Assembly (NCBI RefSeq): GCF_000213055.1
Contig: NZ_CM001165.1
Span: forward strand, 2,813,445-2,877,444
Source of the DNA: Streptomyces sp. Tu6071
GTDB lineage: Bacteria > Actinomycetota > Actinomycetes > Streptomycetales > Streptomycetaceae
Reading direction: 5' to 3'
DNA length: 64,000 nt
Part shown: positions 34,619 through 43,066 of the stretch, in pieces
How the letters are laid out: each line of letters opens with the position of its first letter
Numbering within the stretch: position 1 is the stretch's first letter
Program-made: the position numbers and the translations under genes
The notes under the pieces: generated by a model
What the model was told of the DNA's origin: nothing
The model's input: only the letters and a program-made list of their open reading frames with translations
Databases searched by the model: none

Positions 34619-35515
34619 TCACTCCCCGGCGTCCAGGGGGCGCCAGGCCGGACCCGGGCCCCCGCGCCGGACCCGGCCGAACACGACGTCGGCGAAGTGG
34701 ACGCCGAAGCCGAGCGTGCCGGGCTCCGCCAGCTCGGCCACGAGGCGGCGGCGGTGCCCGGCGGCAGCGGCGGGGTCGTCGTCCCACACGCACGTCCACT
34801 CCGGGTGGTCCACCTGGATCGGCGCGTGCAGGGAGTCGCCGAAGGCGATCAGGCGGCGCCCGCCCCCGGTGATCACGTACTCGGTGTGCCCGGTCGTGTG
34901 CCCCGGGGCGAACCTGGCCCGTACGCCGGGGAAGACCTCCTCGCCGTCGGCCACCGTGCGGACCTGCGGGGCGAGCGCGGCGGCGGGCTCCTCCGCCGCG
35001 CCGTCCGGCGTCGGCGATCCGTACCGCGCCCACTCCGGCGCGGGCACCAGGTACGTGGCGCGGGTGAAGGCGGGGCGCGCGGCACCGGGGGCGACGTGGG
35101 CGGCCCAGCCGGTGTGGTCGGGGTGCAGGTGGGTGAGGGCCACCGCCTCGATGTGCTCCGGGGCGCGGCCCAGCGCGGCGAGGCTGTCGAGGAGCGCGCC
35201 CCCGCGCACGGGGCCGTTCGGTGTCGCCGGATCGCCGGGCATCGCGTACGGGCCGAGGCCCGCGTCGATCAGGAGCGCGCGGTCGCCCTGCTCGACGAGG
35301 AGGCCGCCGACACTGGCCACCAGGTAGCCGGAGGCGTCCAGGTACTCGGGGTGCTCCGCCCAGGTCCGCTCCGTGGTGTCCGGCAGCCAGGCCCTCGGCC
35401 GCCCGAGCAGCACCCCGTCCGGCACGTACGAGACCTTCGTCCCGCCCAGCAGCACCGAACCGCCCGTCGCGGGTCGTCGCAGCCGCTCGTCCCGGTGCGC
35501 CGATGAGTTCACCAT
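34619..35515 (-). CDS. MBL-fold metallo-hydrolase
   Basis: 298 residues with the metallo-beta-lactamase fold motif THLHPDHTG (residues 128-136; His129, His131, Asp133 and His134 bind two metals), a later metal-binding His in PGHTTGH near 205, and Asp in AFGDSLH. Family members include lactonases and other hydrolases of small esters or thioesters; substrate not determined. It is divergent from a MarR regulator with a shared 145-bp promoter region, so it is probably controlled by that regulator. Its stop lies against the relic gene. Confidence 0.88.
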   Translation of the reverse strand: MVNSSAHRDERLRRPATGGSVLLGGTKVSYVPDGVLLGRPRAWLPDTTERTWAEHPEYLDASGYLVASVGGLLVEQGDRALLIDAGLGPYAMPGDPATPNGPVRGGALLDSLAALGRAPEHIEAVALTHLHPDHTGWAAHVAPGAARPAFTRATYLVPAPEWARYGSPTPDGAAEEPAAALAPQVRTVADGEEVFPGVRARFAPGHTTGHTEYVITGGGRRLIAFGDSLHAPIQVDHPEWTCVWDDDPAAAAGHRRRLVAELAEPGTLGFGVHFADVVFGRVRRGGPGPAWRPLDAGE

Positions 35516-35598
35516 GCGTTCCGCCCCCTCGTGCCTCGTCCTCTTCGCGTGGAGTCCTCGCCGGAGGCTTCCCCGGCGATGACCGCCCCAGCATAAGC

Positions 35599-35640
35599 AT
35601 CAAGTTAGAAATATTCTTGCTTGAATTATGTCGACTTGAT
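35599..35640. promoter_or_regulatory. Candidate MarR operator
   Basis: In an AT-rich stretch between the MBL and MarR genes, ATCAAG (35599-35604) forms dyads with CTTGA at 35620-35624 and CTTGAT at 35635-35640. MarR proteins usually bind such dyads between divergent genes. Confidence 0.55.
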
Positions 35641-35660
35641 GGAGTCGCTAGGCTGGAGCC

Positions 35661-36125
35661 ATGACGACACGCCAGGAAGCGACGACCTCCCCGGAGGCGA
35701 CGACACCCCCGGAGGCGCGGGCCGTCGCCGAGCGCGAGCTGTGCGGCCTGGTGAACGGACTGGCCCACCGGATCGCCGATCACGTGCGCCGACAGGCGGT
35801 CCCGCTGGGACTCACCGCCGCCCAGGCGACCGCACTGCGGGAGATGACCGGGCCGATGACCATGCGCGAACTGGCCGAACGCATGACCTGCGAGCCCTCC
35901 AACGCGACGTTCGTCGTCGACAAGCTCGAAAAGCGGGGGTTGGTCGAACGCCGCCCCCACCCCACCGATCGCCGCGCCAAGCACCTCGTCCTCACCGCCG
36001 AGGGCACCGCGCTGCGGGACCGGCTCCTCGGCCTCCTCACCCGGGAATCACCCCTGGCCGCCCTGACACCCGAGCAACAGCGCGCCCTCCAGGCCTTGCT
36101 GGAACAGACGGTCGCCCCCGCGTGA
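35661..36125 (+). CDS. MarR-family transcriptional regulator
   Basis: 154 residues with the winged helix-turn-helix of the MarR family: PLGLTAAQATALREM, then the recognition helix in MTMRELAERMTCEPSNATFVVDKLEKRGLVER and the wing RRPHPTDRRAKHLVLTAEG. The N-terminal 20 residues (TTRQEATTSPEATTPPEA) are low-complexity. A TAGGCT -10-like box ends 6 bp before the ATG (35649-35654), suggesting a leaderless mRNA. It probably represses itself and the divergent MBL hydrolase through the ATCAAG/CTTGAT dyads; its inducing ligand is unknown. Confidence 0.9.
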   Translation: MTTRQEATTSPEATTPPEARAVAERELCGLVNGLAHRIADHVRRQAVPLGLTAAQATALREMTGPMTMRELAERMTCEPSNATFVVDKLEKRGLVERRPHPTDRRAKHLVLTAEGTALRDRLLGLLTRESPLAALTPEQQRALQALLEQTVAPA

Positions 36126-36166
36126 GGCGAGGGCCCTGCTCCTCCCCTATGACGCCGTACTTCATA

Positions 36167-36195
36167 TTGACCAATTAATACGCTTTTAGGTGCTT
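36167..36195 (+). promoter_or_regulatory. Candidate promoter of the first glycopolymer operon
   Basis: An AT-rich patch carries TTGACC (36167-36172); a good -10 at the usual spacing is not obvious (TAGGTG begins at 36187, spacing 14). The next genes (36272-39618) need a promoter in this region. Confidence 0.3.
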
Positions 36196-36206
36196 TGCAC
36201 CCCCTC

Positions 36207-36255
36207 CTCGTGGGACGGATCTCCTGACCTGCCCGTACGGGCGCCGTCCCACGAG
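36207..36255 (+). promoter_or_regulatory. Leader hairpin overlapping the ribosome-binding site of the 36272 gene
   Basis: Perfect 12-bp inverted repeat CTCGTGGGACGG / CCGTCCCACGAG (36207-36218 and 36244-36255), 25-nt loop. The ribosome-binding site GAGAGGA (36253-36259) starts within the 3' arm, so folding would hide part of it. Confidence 0.6.
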
Positions 36256-36271
36256 AGGAACCCCGTTCGCC

Positions 36272-38032
36272 GTGGACTCCACCGACGCGCGGGCCCCCCA
36301 GACCCCCGTCCCGCCCCCGTCGCCGCCCCGTCTCCACCGTCGCCGCAATCCGCCGGGCGCCACCGCGACCCGCGCGCTCGGCCGCTGGCGGCCGACACCC
36401 TTCTTCGTCTTCGGCGGTCTCTTCTGGATCGGTGTCAGCCTCCTCGCGCTCTCGGTGCAGGCGTGCTGCGACCTCGGGCAGCACGCGGCGGTCGTCGAGC
36501 GGCTGCGCGCGAGCCTGCTCCACCCGCACCACCCGGCGGCGGACCTGCCGGGCGCGGGCAGCCCGTACTACTCGCCGTACGCGCTCGCCGAGGGGGTGCT
36601 CGCGCGGCTCTTCGGGCTCAGCGGCTGGGAGACGGTGCGGCTCGCCGCGCCCGTGAACCTGCTCGTGGTGCTGCTCGGGCTCAACGCCTTCGTGAAGCGT
36701 TTCACCGCGAACCGCTGGGCCTCGACCGTCGCCCTCCTGCTCCTGGTGACGCTGTGGGGCACGGAACCGCTCGCGTGGAGCGGCTTCGCCGGACTCGTCT
36801 CGCTCCCGGTCGTGGCCGGCTACCCGAGTACGTTCGCGCTCGGCCTCGCCCTCCTGACCTGGGCGTACGCGGCACAACTGACCGATCCGGAGCGCGCGGA
36901 CCCGCCCTCGCGGTGGGCGCGCGGCGGGCTCGGGGCGCTGTGCGGGGTGCTGCTGCTCGTGCACCCGGTGAGCGGGGTCGCCGGGGTGCTCGGGGCGGCG
37001 GTGCTGGTGCTGGCGCGGGTACGGGGCGGGGGCGGGGCGCTTGCCGGGGAGGACGCGACGCCCGCAGGGGACGGAGTGCCCGCAGGAGACGGAGTGCGCG
37101 CGAGAGAGGGCGCGGCGCCCGCCCGGGACACCGGCCCCGTACGCAGCGCTGCCGACAGGCCCGTACATGGTCCCGTTCCCGCCCGCGCCACGCTCCGCGC
37201 CTGGGCCGCCTGGTGGCCCGTCCCCCTCGGCGCCCTCCTGACCGCGCTCGCCTGGTTCCCGTGGTTCGACGTCTTCGCGCTCGGCGCCGACTCCGCCGTG
37301 CTCGACCCCACGCACGCCGCGCTCTACACCGATGTCCTCGCGCGCTTCTGGCTCCTCGGCCTCGTCGCGCTCCCCGCCTTCGGGCTGCGCCTGCGCCGCG
37401 ACCCGCGCGACGCGCTCACCTGGATGTGCGCGGCGTGCGTCGCCGTCGCCGCGTACGGCTGGGTGTCGGGTCACTACACGTACGGGCGGGTCCTCGGCCT
37501 CGCCGTGCTGCCCGCGCAGGTCGCGGTGGCCGTGGAGGTGACGCGGGCCGGGCGGGCGCGGGCGCTCAAGGGGCTCGCGGTCGTGGCGGCGGCGGGCACG
37601 GGCTTCGTCTTCGCGCAGTCCGGCGCCGTACTGCCCGAACAATGGACGCCGCCGCAGACGCGGCGGCTGCCCGCGTGGCACTCCTACGCGTGGGCCGCCT
37701 CGTCGGTCCGCCCGGGGGAGCCGGTCCTGACCGACCAGCGCGAGGCGGTGCGGAGCCTGCCCGGCTTCGGGATCGACACGGTCGCGCCCGTGTGGTCGGA
37801 CCCCGCGCTGCCCGAGAAGGAACGGCGGGCGCGCTGGCGGGCGACGCACTCGTACCTGTCGGGGCGGGCGGGGACGGCGCGGCGCGCGGAGATCGCACGA
37901 CGGTACGACATCCGGTGGCTGCTGCTCTCGCGGTGGCAGCGGGTCCCGAAGGAGGCGAAAGTGCTGGACTTCAGCCGCGAGACGGGCGAAGTGCTCGCGA
38001 AACTCCCGGATCGGAAGGGGAGTTCGCGATGA
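36272..38032 (+). CDS. Polytopic membrane protein, putative glycosyltransferase-C-like
   Basis: 586 residues from a GTG at 36272 with GAGAGGA upstream. After a Pro/Arg-rich cytoplasmic N-terminus (1-38) there are about ten hydrophobic helices (starting FFVFGGLFWIGVSLLALSV near 44-62) and long luminal loops. A low-complexity Gly/Ala/Asp linker (255-300) includes GDGVPAGDGVRAREG. The C-terminal third is a soluble extracytoplasmic region. Layout resembles GT-C or polymer-processing membrane proteins of wall-glycan loci, but no catalytic motif is certain. Coupled to the next GT2 gene by an ATGA overlap. Confidence 0.75.
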   Translation: MDSTDARAPQTPVPPPSPPRLHRRRNPPGATATRALGRWRPTPFFVFGGLFWIGVSLLALSVQACCDLGQHAAVVERLRASLLHPHHPAADLPGAGSPYYSPYALAEGVLARLFGLSGWETVRLAAPVNLLVVLLGLNAFVKRFTANRWASTVALLLLVTLWGTEPLAWSGFAGLVSLPVVAGYPSTFALGLALLTWAYAAQLTDPERADPPSRWARGGLGALCGVLLLVHPVSGVAGVLGAAVLVLARVRGGGGALAGEDATPAGDGVPAGDGVRAREGAAPARDTGPVRSAADRPVHGPVPARATLRAWAAWWPVPLGALLTALAWFPWFDVFALGADSAVLDPTHAALYTDVLARFWLLGLVALPAFGLRLRRDPRDALTWMCAACVAVAAYGWVSGHYTYGRVLGLAVLPAQVAVAVEVTRAGRARALKGLAVVAAAGTGFVFAQSGAVLPEQWTPPQTRRLPAWHSYAWAASSVRPGEPVLTDQREAVRSLPGFGIDTVAPVWSDPALPEKERRARWRATHSYLSGRAGTARRAEIARRYDIRWLLLSRWQRVPKEAKVLDFSRETGEVLAKLPDRKGSSR

Positions 38033-39618
38033 CGGGCACTGATGGCGTCACCGTCGTCGTGATCGGCTACAACGACGCCGCGCACCTCACCGATGCCGTC
38101 AACTCGGCCTGCGAACAGGGCGAGTGCGTCCGTGAGGTGATCGCTGTCGACGACTGCTCGACGGACGACAGCCCACGCCTGCTCGACCGTCTCGCCGCGC
38201 GCGAGCCGCGCCTGCGCGTCGTGCGGCGCACCGCCAACAGCGGCGGCTGCGGGACCCCGCGCAACGAGGGCCTGGAGCGCGCGACGTCACCGTATGTCCT
38301 CTTCCTGGACAGCGACGACGTGCTCCCGCCCGGCGCGGTGCGCGCCCTCCTGCGGGCGGCGCGGGCGCACGACGCGGACGTGGCGGGCGGCCTGTGCGTA
38401 CGGCGCGAGCTGCCCGGCGGACGCGAACTCCCCTGGCAGCGGCGGCTGTACGAGAGGGAGCGCACGCTCGACGAGCCCTCGGCGCTCCCCCGGATCGCCG
38501 CCGACACGCTCTGCGTGAACAAGCTGTACCGCACGGACTTCCTGCGCGCCCACGCGATCCGCTTCCCGCCGGGGCGCTACCTCTACGAGGACTTCGTCTT
38601 CACGGCGCGGGTCCTCGCGGCCCGCCCGCGCATGGCACTCGTACCGGACCGGGTCTACGTCTGGCACGTACGGCGCGAGGGGCAGCGCCGCTCGCTCTCG
38701 CTCGACCGGGACGGCGTGGAGAACTGGCGCGCGCGGGTGCGGGCACACCGGCAGGCGGTGGCCGAGCTGTCCGGGCAGCCGCGCCTCGTACGGGCGGCGC
38801 GCGCCGGGTTCCTGGACCGTGGACTGCGCATGTACGTACGGGAGTTGCCGCGCCACGACCCCTCGTACCAGCGCGCGTGGTGGGACCTGACGCGCGCCTA
38901 CCTGACGGCCTTCTCGCCCGCGGACGTCGCCGCGGCGGTCGCCCCGGCGCGCACGGCGGCGGCGGTGGTGCGCGGCGCCCCTGCGCCGCGCGACCTGGGC
39001 CGCCTGCGCGACCTCGTCTCGAAGCCGTCGCGGCTCCTGCCCCCGTACGCGCGTGACGCGGCGGGTGCCCCGGTGTGGGCAGCGGACCTGCCCGGCGTCT
39101 CGCTCGCCCGCCTGGAGCACACCCCGATGGACCGCCTTCCGCTCGCGGTGGACGCGATCCTCAAGCCGTCCGCGCGCGGCAGCCGCCTGCGGCTGCGCCT
39201 GCACGAGCTGTACGGGCGCGTCGCGGAAGCGAGTCCGGTCGCGGTCCAGGCGGCGCTGGTCCACCGCGACACGGGCCGTATCGTGCAGCGCCGCAGCGCG
39301 AGCCTGGCCCCGGGGCCGACCCCCGGCACCTGGACGGCCTCGCTCCGCCTGCACCTGACGGAGCTGGAGGCGGGCACGTGGGACGTGTGGCTCATGCTCG
39401 CCTTCGCGGACGGCACGACGCGCACGACCCGGCCCCGCGCCCTCCCCTCCTCGGGCCGGCTCCGCCGCTCCGCCATTCCGAGCCGCCGCCACGGCCTCGT
39501 CCTGGTCCACCCCTACGCCACGCACTCCGCCGCGCTGGCGCTGCGGGTCGCGCCGGGGGCGCGGGGGATGGGGGACGTGGTGCGGCGGAAGGTGGGGAGG
39601 TGGGTGGGAGCGGGGTGA
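38029..39618 (+). CDS. GT2 glycosyltransferase with C-terminal beta domain
   Basis: 529 residues starting MTGTDGVTVVVIGYND in the overlap ATGA with the upstream membrane protein. GT-A fold motifs: VDDCSTDDSP for the nucleotide, FLDSDDV as the metal-binding DxD, then the EDFVFTARVLA acceptor segment. The C-terminal 180 residues are different: a beta-rich domain (LRLRLHELYGRV, IVQRRSASLAPG, TWTASLRLHLTELEAG) of the type found fused to teichoic-acid-type enzymes. Probably adds sugar residues or a starter unit to the wall glycopolymer made by this locus. A second, similar GT2 lies at 45442-47169. Confidence 0.88.
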   Translation: MTGTDGVTVVVIGYNDAAHLTDAVNSACEQGECVREVIAVDDCSTDDSPRLLDRLAAREPRLRVVRRTANSGGCGTPRNEGLERATSPYVLFLDSDDVLPPGAVRALLRAARAHDADVAGGLCVRRELPGGRELPWQRRLYERERTLDEPSALPRIAADTLCVNKLYRTDFLRAHAIRFPPGRYLYEDFVFTARVLAARPRMALVPDRVYVWHVRREGQRRSLSLDRDGVENWRARVRAHRQAVAELSGQPRLVRAARAGFLDRGLRMYVRELPRHDPSYQRAWWDLTRAYLTAFSPADVAAAVAPARTAAAVVRGAPAPRDLGRLRDLVSKPSRLLPPYARDAAGAPVWAADLPGVSLARLEHTPMDRLPLAVDAILKPSARGSRLRLRLHELYGRVAEASPVAVQAALVHRDTGRIVQRRSASLAPGPTPGTWTASLRLHLTELEAGTWDVWLMLAFADGTTRTTRPRALPSSGRLRRSAIPSRRHGLVLVHPYATHSAALALRVAPGARGMGDVVRRKVGRWVGAG

Positions 39619-39761
39619 GGGGGCGCGGCGGGGGACTCGCGGGCGGTCGGGGGACGGGTCGGTGGTGTGTGCTGGGGCGGTGGGGCGTTTTCGCGGGAGG
39701 CGGCGCGGCGAGGCTGTCCGCGGCAGGGAGAGAGCCTTCCGACCAGCAAGAGGAGCGCCTT

Positions 39762-40139
39762 ATGCGCCGTACCCCTTCGTTCGCCGTCTCCGTCGTCGCC
39801 CTGAGCGTGGCGGCGCTCGGCGCGGTCCCCGCGGCTGCCGCCGCGCCCCGGCAGAGCCCGGCCGCCTACAGCTGCGGCCCCGGGTACTTCTGCGTCTACG
39901 ACGGCTGGAACGGGACCGGGACCCGGTGCCAGTGGTCCCAGTCGAAGCTGGCCAACACCGCCGACAACTGCTCGTTCATCCAGCGCGGCGCGAACGTCCG
40001 CTCCGTCTTCAACCGCACCGGCCACCGCGTCCAGTACTACACCCAGACCAACTACAAGAATCGCGTCGGCTCCACCCCGAAGAACGGCAAGGGCAACCTC
40101 CAGGGCAACTACCAGATCCGGTCCTTCAAGCCGCAGTAG
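39762..40139 (+). CDS. Secreted peptidase inhibitor I36-like small protein
   Basis: 125 residues from ATG 39762 with AAGAGGAG upstream. A signal peptide (to about residue 27, AAAAA) precedes a mature domain with four cysteines (SCGPG, FCVYD, TRCQW and DNCSF) and motif GPGYFCVYDGWNGTG, typical of the beta/gamma-crystallin-like I36 family that includes the Streptomyces metalloproteinase inhibitor SMPI. It may protect secreted or wall proteins or act outside the cell. It lies between two glycopolymer genes and a TetR gene, on its own promoter. Confidence 0.85.
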   Translation: MRRTPSFAVSVVALSVAALGAVPAAAAAPRQSPAAYSCGPGYFCVYDGWNGTGTRCQWSQSKLANTADNCSFIQRGANVRSVFNRTGHRVQYYTQTNYKNRVGSTPKNGKGNLQGNYQIRSFKPQ

Positions 40140-40257
40140 CCGGGAGGCGTTCCCGCACCGGACGCGGTCGGCGGGGCCCGTCGGGCGGCAGCACGACGAC
40201 CTCGGGCGGGACGGTGCCCAGGTGGCGGCGCCACAGGTCCGGCGTCGTGGCGCTCAC
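40126..40257 (-). CDS. Small ORF overlapping the TetR stop codon
   Basis: 43 residues (VSATTPDLWRRHLGTVPPEV, then VVLPPDG... to LPATAA) from a GTG that overlaps the TetR stop (GTGA), the coupling typical of real genes. The start resembles the N-terminus of leucine-rich-repeat proteins (LWRRHLG-VP), so it may be a truncated remnant of one. It overlaps the end of the convergent I36 gene by 14 bp. Function unknown. Confidence 0.35.
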   Translation of the reverse strand: MSATTPDLWRRHLGTVPPEVVVLPPDGPRRPRPVRERLPATAA

Positions 40258-40991
40258 GCCCCCCGCAGCCCCGCCGCGACCGTCTTCGCCAGGGCCGCCG
40301 GGTAGCCGCGGTGCGTCTTGGTGCGGACGACGAGGACGCGCCAGTACAGCGGGCCCGTGATCAGGTCGAGGGCGAGGTCGCGGTCCAGGGCCGCGCGGAC
40401 CTCGCCGCGCGCCGCCGCCGCGTCCAGGACGCCCTGGGCCACGCTCCGCTGCGCCTCGCGCAGGGCCTTCTCCAGGGCTTCCTGGAGGTCCGGGTTGCGG
40501 GCCGCCTCGGCGAAGAGGTCGGGGACGATCTGGGAGGCCGCCGGGTGGCGCAGGGCGCGCGAAGCGACCTCGTAGAGCAGGTGCAGGTCCGTTTCGAGCG
40601 AGCCCGTGTCGGGCGCGGGCAGCCCCTGGAGGGCTATCGCGGAGACCAGGTCGAGCACGAGGTGCAGCTTCGAGCGCCAGCGGCGGTAGACGGCCGTCTT
40701 GCCGACGCCCGCGCGGCGCGCCACGCCCTCGATCGACATGCGCCCGTAGCCGACGGCGGCCAGCTCGGCGAAGACGGCGGCACGGATCGCCTCGGTGACG
40801 TCCTCGCGCAGCACGGCGGCACCGGCCGGGGCCCGCCGCGCCTTGCCCGGGGAGGCCGCCGCGCCACCCGGCCCCCCAGCGCCGCCCGGCCCCCCGGCGC
40901 CACCCGTGCCCGTACCGCGGCCGGGCCCCGCCTCCGCCCCGCCCGTTTCCCCGTCGTCTTCCTTCGCGCCACTCGCCATGCCGTTCAGCAT
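40254..40991 (-). CDS. TetR-family transcriptional regulator
   Basis: 245 residues from ATG 40991 (MLNGMASGAKEDD; Met5 at 40979 is the alternative; neither has a good ribosome-binding site). The first 55 residues are low-complexity Gly/Ala/Pro. The HTH covers residues 64-107: VTEAIRAAVFAELAAVGYGR, then MSIEGVARRAGVGKTAVYRRW. The C-terminal ligand domain is of the common TetR_C type. It is divergent from the ABC-2 exporter genes. Two near-identical repeats that fit a TetR site lie over the exporter promoter, so it most likely represses wall-glycopolymer export. Confidence 0.9.
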   Translation of the reverse strand: MLNGMASGAKEDDGETGGAEAGPGRGTGTGGAGGPGGAGGPGGAAASPGKARRAPAGAAVLREDVTEAIRAAVFAELAAVGYGRMSIEGVARRAGVGKTAVYRRWRSKLHLVLDLVSAIALQGLPAPDTGSLETDLHLLYEVASRALRHPAASQIVPDLFAEAARNPDLQEALEKALREAQRSVAQGVLDAAAARGEVRAALDRDLALDLITGPLYWRVLVVRTKTHRGYPAALAKTVAAGLRGA

Positions 40992-41000
40992 AGGCGGGCC

Positions 41001-41073
41001 ACGACGAAACGGTTGCGTTGCGACGTCCTCCCGGCCTAGGCTGCGCAACGACGATACGGTTGCGTTCCGACGT
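41001..41073. promoter_or_regulatory. Twin 26-bp operators and promoter of the glycopolymer exporter
   Basis: Two copies of a 26-bp sequence (41001-41026 and 41048-41073; differing at two positions) each contain ACGGTTGCGT with an AACG/CGTT-like dyad. Between them lies a promoter: -35 TTGCGT (41013-41018, inside copy 1), 18-bp spacer, -10 TAGGCT (41037-41042). Copy 2 covers the expected transcription start. This is the arrangement expected for repression by the divergent TetR. Confidence 0.7.
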
Positions 41074-41121
41074 GACGGCGTACCCACGACGTACCGACGT
41101 CCCCCAGTGAAGGCGGCGCGT

Positions 41122-42081
41122 GTGAGCCAGGTTCTCGATCCCCTCCCCCCATGGCAGGACCCCACGCCGGGCGCCGGGACAGCCCCCGCGGCCACCGGCG
41201 GTCCCGACACGCATCTCAGCGGCGCCCAGCTCGCCGCCCGGTACGGCCTCTCGGTCAGCGGCGCGCGGCCCCCGCTCGCGGAGTACGTGCGGCAGCTGTG
41301 GGGCAGGCGGCACTTCATCCTCGCCTTCTCGACGGCGAAGCTGACCGCGCAGTACAGCCAGGCGAAGCTCGGCCAGCTCTGGCAGGTCATGACCCCGCTC
41401 CTCAACGCGGGCGTCTACCTGCTGATCTTCGGGCTGCTGCTCGGCACCAGCCGGGGTGTGCCGGACTTCGTGCCGTTCCTCGTCACCGGCGTCTTCATCT
41501 TCACGTTCACGCAGTCCTGCGCCATGGCCGGGACCCGCGCGATCGCCGGGAACCTCGGCCTCGTGCGCGCGCTGCACTTCCCGCGCGCCTCGCTGCCGAT
41601 CTCGTTCACGCTCCAGCAGCTCCAGCAGCTCCTGTACTCGATGATCGCGCTCGTCGTGATCCTCTTCGCCTTCGGCGTGTGGCCGCAGCCGTCGTGGGTG
41701 CTCGTGGTGCCCGCGCTGCTGCTCCAGTTCGTCTTCAACACGGGGCTCGCGCTGATCCTGGCGCGCGTCGGCGCGAAGACCCCGGACGTCGCGCAGCTCA
41801 TGCCGTTCATCACGCGCACCTGGATGTACACCTCCGGCGTGATGTTCAGCCTTCCCCACATGCTCGCCAAGCACGACCTGCCGAGCTGGGTGCACACGGT
41901 CCTCCAGTGCAATCCCCCGGCCGTCTTCATCGATCTCATGCGCTTCGCGCTCATCGACAGCTTCCACTCCGACCAGCTCCCGCCCCACGTGTGGGCCATC
42001 GCCCTCGGCTGGGCGCTGCTGAGCGGCGTCGGCGGCTTCGTCTACTTCTGGAAGGCCGAGGAGAGGTACGGACGTGGCTGA
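41122..42081 (+). CDS. ABC-2 polysaccharide/teichoic acid export permease
   Basis: 319 residues from GTG 41122 (VSQVLDPLPPW; an in-frame GTG at 41107 is the alternative; AAGGCGG favours the former). It has the six-helix ABC-2 layout of TagG/Wzm exporters, beginning after a soluble N-terminus (GARPPLAEYVRQLWGRRHFILAFSTAKL, near residues 48-76). It carries lipid-linked glycopolymer across the membrane with the ATPase encoded next. Controlled by the operator-promoter just upstream. Its last 8 bp overlap the ATPase gene. Confidence 0.9.
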   Translation: MSQVLDPLPPWQDPTPGAGTAPAATGGPDTHLSGAQLAARYGLSVSGARPPLAEYVRQLWGRRHFILAFSTAKLTAQYSQAKLGQLWQVMTPLLNAGVYLLIFGLLLGTSRGVPDFVPFLVTGVFIFTFTQSCAMAGTRAIAGNLGLVRALHFPRASLPISFTLQQLQQLLYSMIALVVILFAFGVWPQPSWVLVVPALLLQFVFNTGLALILARVGAKTPDVAQLMPFITRTWMYTSGVMFSLPHMLAKHDLPSWVHTVLQCNPPAVFIDLMRFALIDSFHSDQLPPHVWAIALGWALLSGVGGFVYFWKAEERYGRG

Positions 42082-42919
42082 GACCCGCACGACGGAGAAG
42101 ACCCCCGGGAGCCCCGCACCCGCCGGGAGCCCGGCCACCGCGGCCACCGCCCCCGCCGCCGGTGAGCGGCGCCCCACCGTCATCGCCGAGAACGTCGACA
42201 TCGTCTACCGCGTCAACGGCGCCAAGGGCGGGCGCGGCTCCGCGACCGCCGCGCTGAGCCGGCTCGTACGGCGCCAGGGGCCCGGCGGGCGGCAGGTGCA
42301 CGCCGTGCGGAACGTGTCGTTCACGGCGTGGCGCGGCGAGGCGATCGGGCTCATCGGGAGCAACGGCTCGGGGAAGTCGACGCTGCTCAAGGCCATCGCC
42401 GGGCTGCTGCCCGTCGAGTCGGGGCGGATCTACACGGACGGGCAGCCCTCGCTCCTCGGCGTCAACGCCGCGCTCATGAACGACCTCACCGGCGAGCGGA
42501 ACATCGAGCTCGGTGGCCTCGCGATGGGCATGAGCCGCGCGGAGGTGCGCGAGCGCGCCCCGCAGATCGTGGAGTTCTCGGGGATCAACGAGAAGGGCGA
42601 CTTCGCGAGCCTGCCGATGCGCACGTACTCCTCGGGGATGGCGGCGCGGCTGCGGTTCTCGATCGCGGCCGTCAAGGACCACGACGTACTCCTCGTCGAC
42701 GAGGCGCTCGCGACGGGCGACGCGAGCTTCCGCAAGCGCTCCGAGGCGCGGATCAGGCAGCTTCGCGAGCAGGCGGGGACGGTGTTCCTCGTGAGCCACA
42801 GCAACAAGTCGATCCGCGACACGTGCGAGCGGGCGCTGTGGCTGGAGCACGGGGAGCTGCGGATGGACGGGCCCACGGCGGAGGTCCTGCGGGAGTACGA
42901 GAAGTTCTCGGCCCGCTGA
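42074..42919 (+). CDS. ABC-2 polysaccharide/teichoic acid export ATPase
   Basis: 281 residues from a GTG inside the permease gene end. TagH/Wzt-type ATPase: Walker A GSNGSGKST (95-103), Q-loop region, signature YSSGMAARLRFSIA, Walker B VLLVDEALATGD and H-loop SHS. The signature YSSGM is that of the polysaccharide-export group rather than importers. The N-terminal 35 residues are Ala/Pro-rich. There is no C-terminal sugar-binding extension, so the polymer is probably recognised without a cap, as in TagGH. Powers export of the glycopolymer made by the neighbouring transferases. Confidence 0.92.
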   Translation: MAETRTTEKTPGSPAPAGSPATAATAPAAGERRPTVIAENVDIVYRVNGAKGGRGSATAALSRLVRRQGPGGRQVHAVRNVSFTAWRGEAIGLIGSNGSGKSTLLKAIAGLLPVESGRIYTDGQPSLLGVNAALMNDLTGERNIELGGLAMGMSRAEVRERAPQIVEFSGINEKGDFASLPMRTYSSGMAARLRFSIAAVKDHDVLLVDEALATGDASFRKRSEARIRQLREQAGTVFLVSHSNKSIRDTCERALWLEHGELRMDGPTAEVLREYEKFSAR

Positions 42920-43016
42920 CCCCGGCGGGGCCGGACCGGGCCCCCGTCACGCCCCACGCTCGCGTCCGGTGTCCCCCGTCGTCGCGCCACCCGAACAGCC
43001 CACACCGCAGGAAACC

Positions 43017-43060
43017 GCCCCTTTCCGGACGCACACTGACCAGTGCCGAGGGAAAGGGGC
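43017..43060 (+). promoter_or_regulatory. Leader hairpin overlapping the TagF ribosome-binding site
   Basis: Perfect 10-bp inverted repeat GCCCCTTTCC / GGAAAGGGGC (43017-43026 and 43051-43060), 24-nt loop. AAAGGGG, the ribosome-binding site of the TagF-type gene, forms most of the 3' arm. Confidence 0.6.
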
Positions 43061-43066
43061 CCCACC

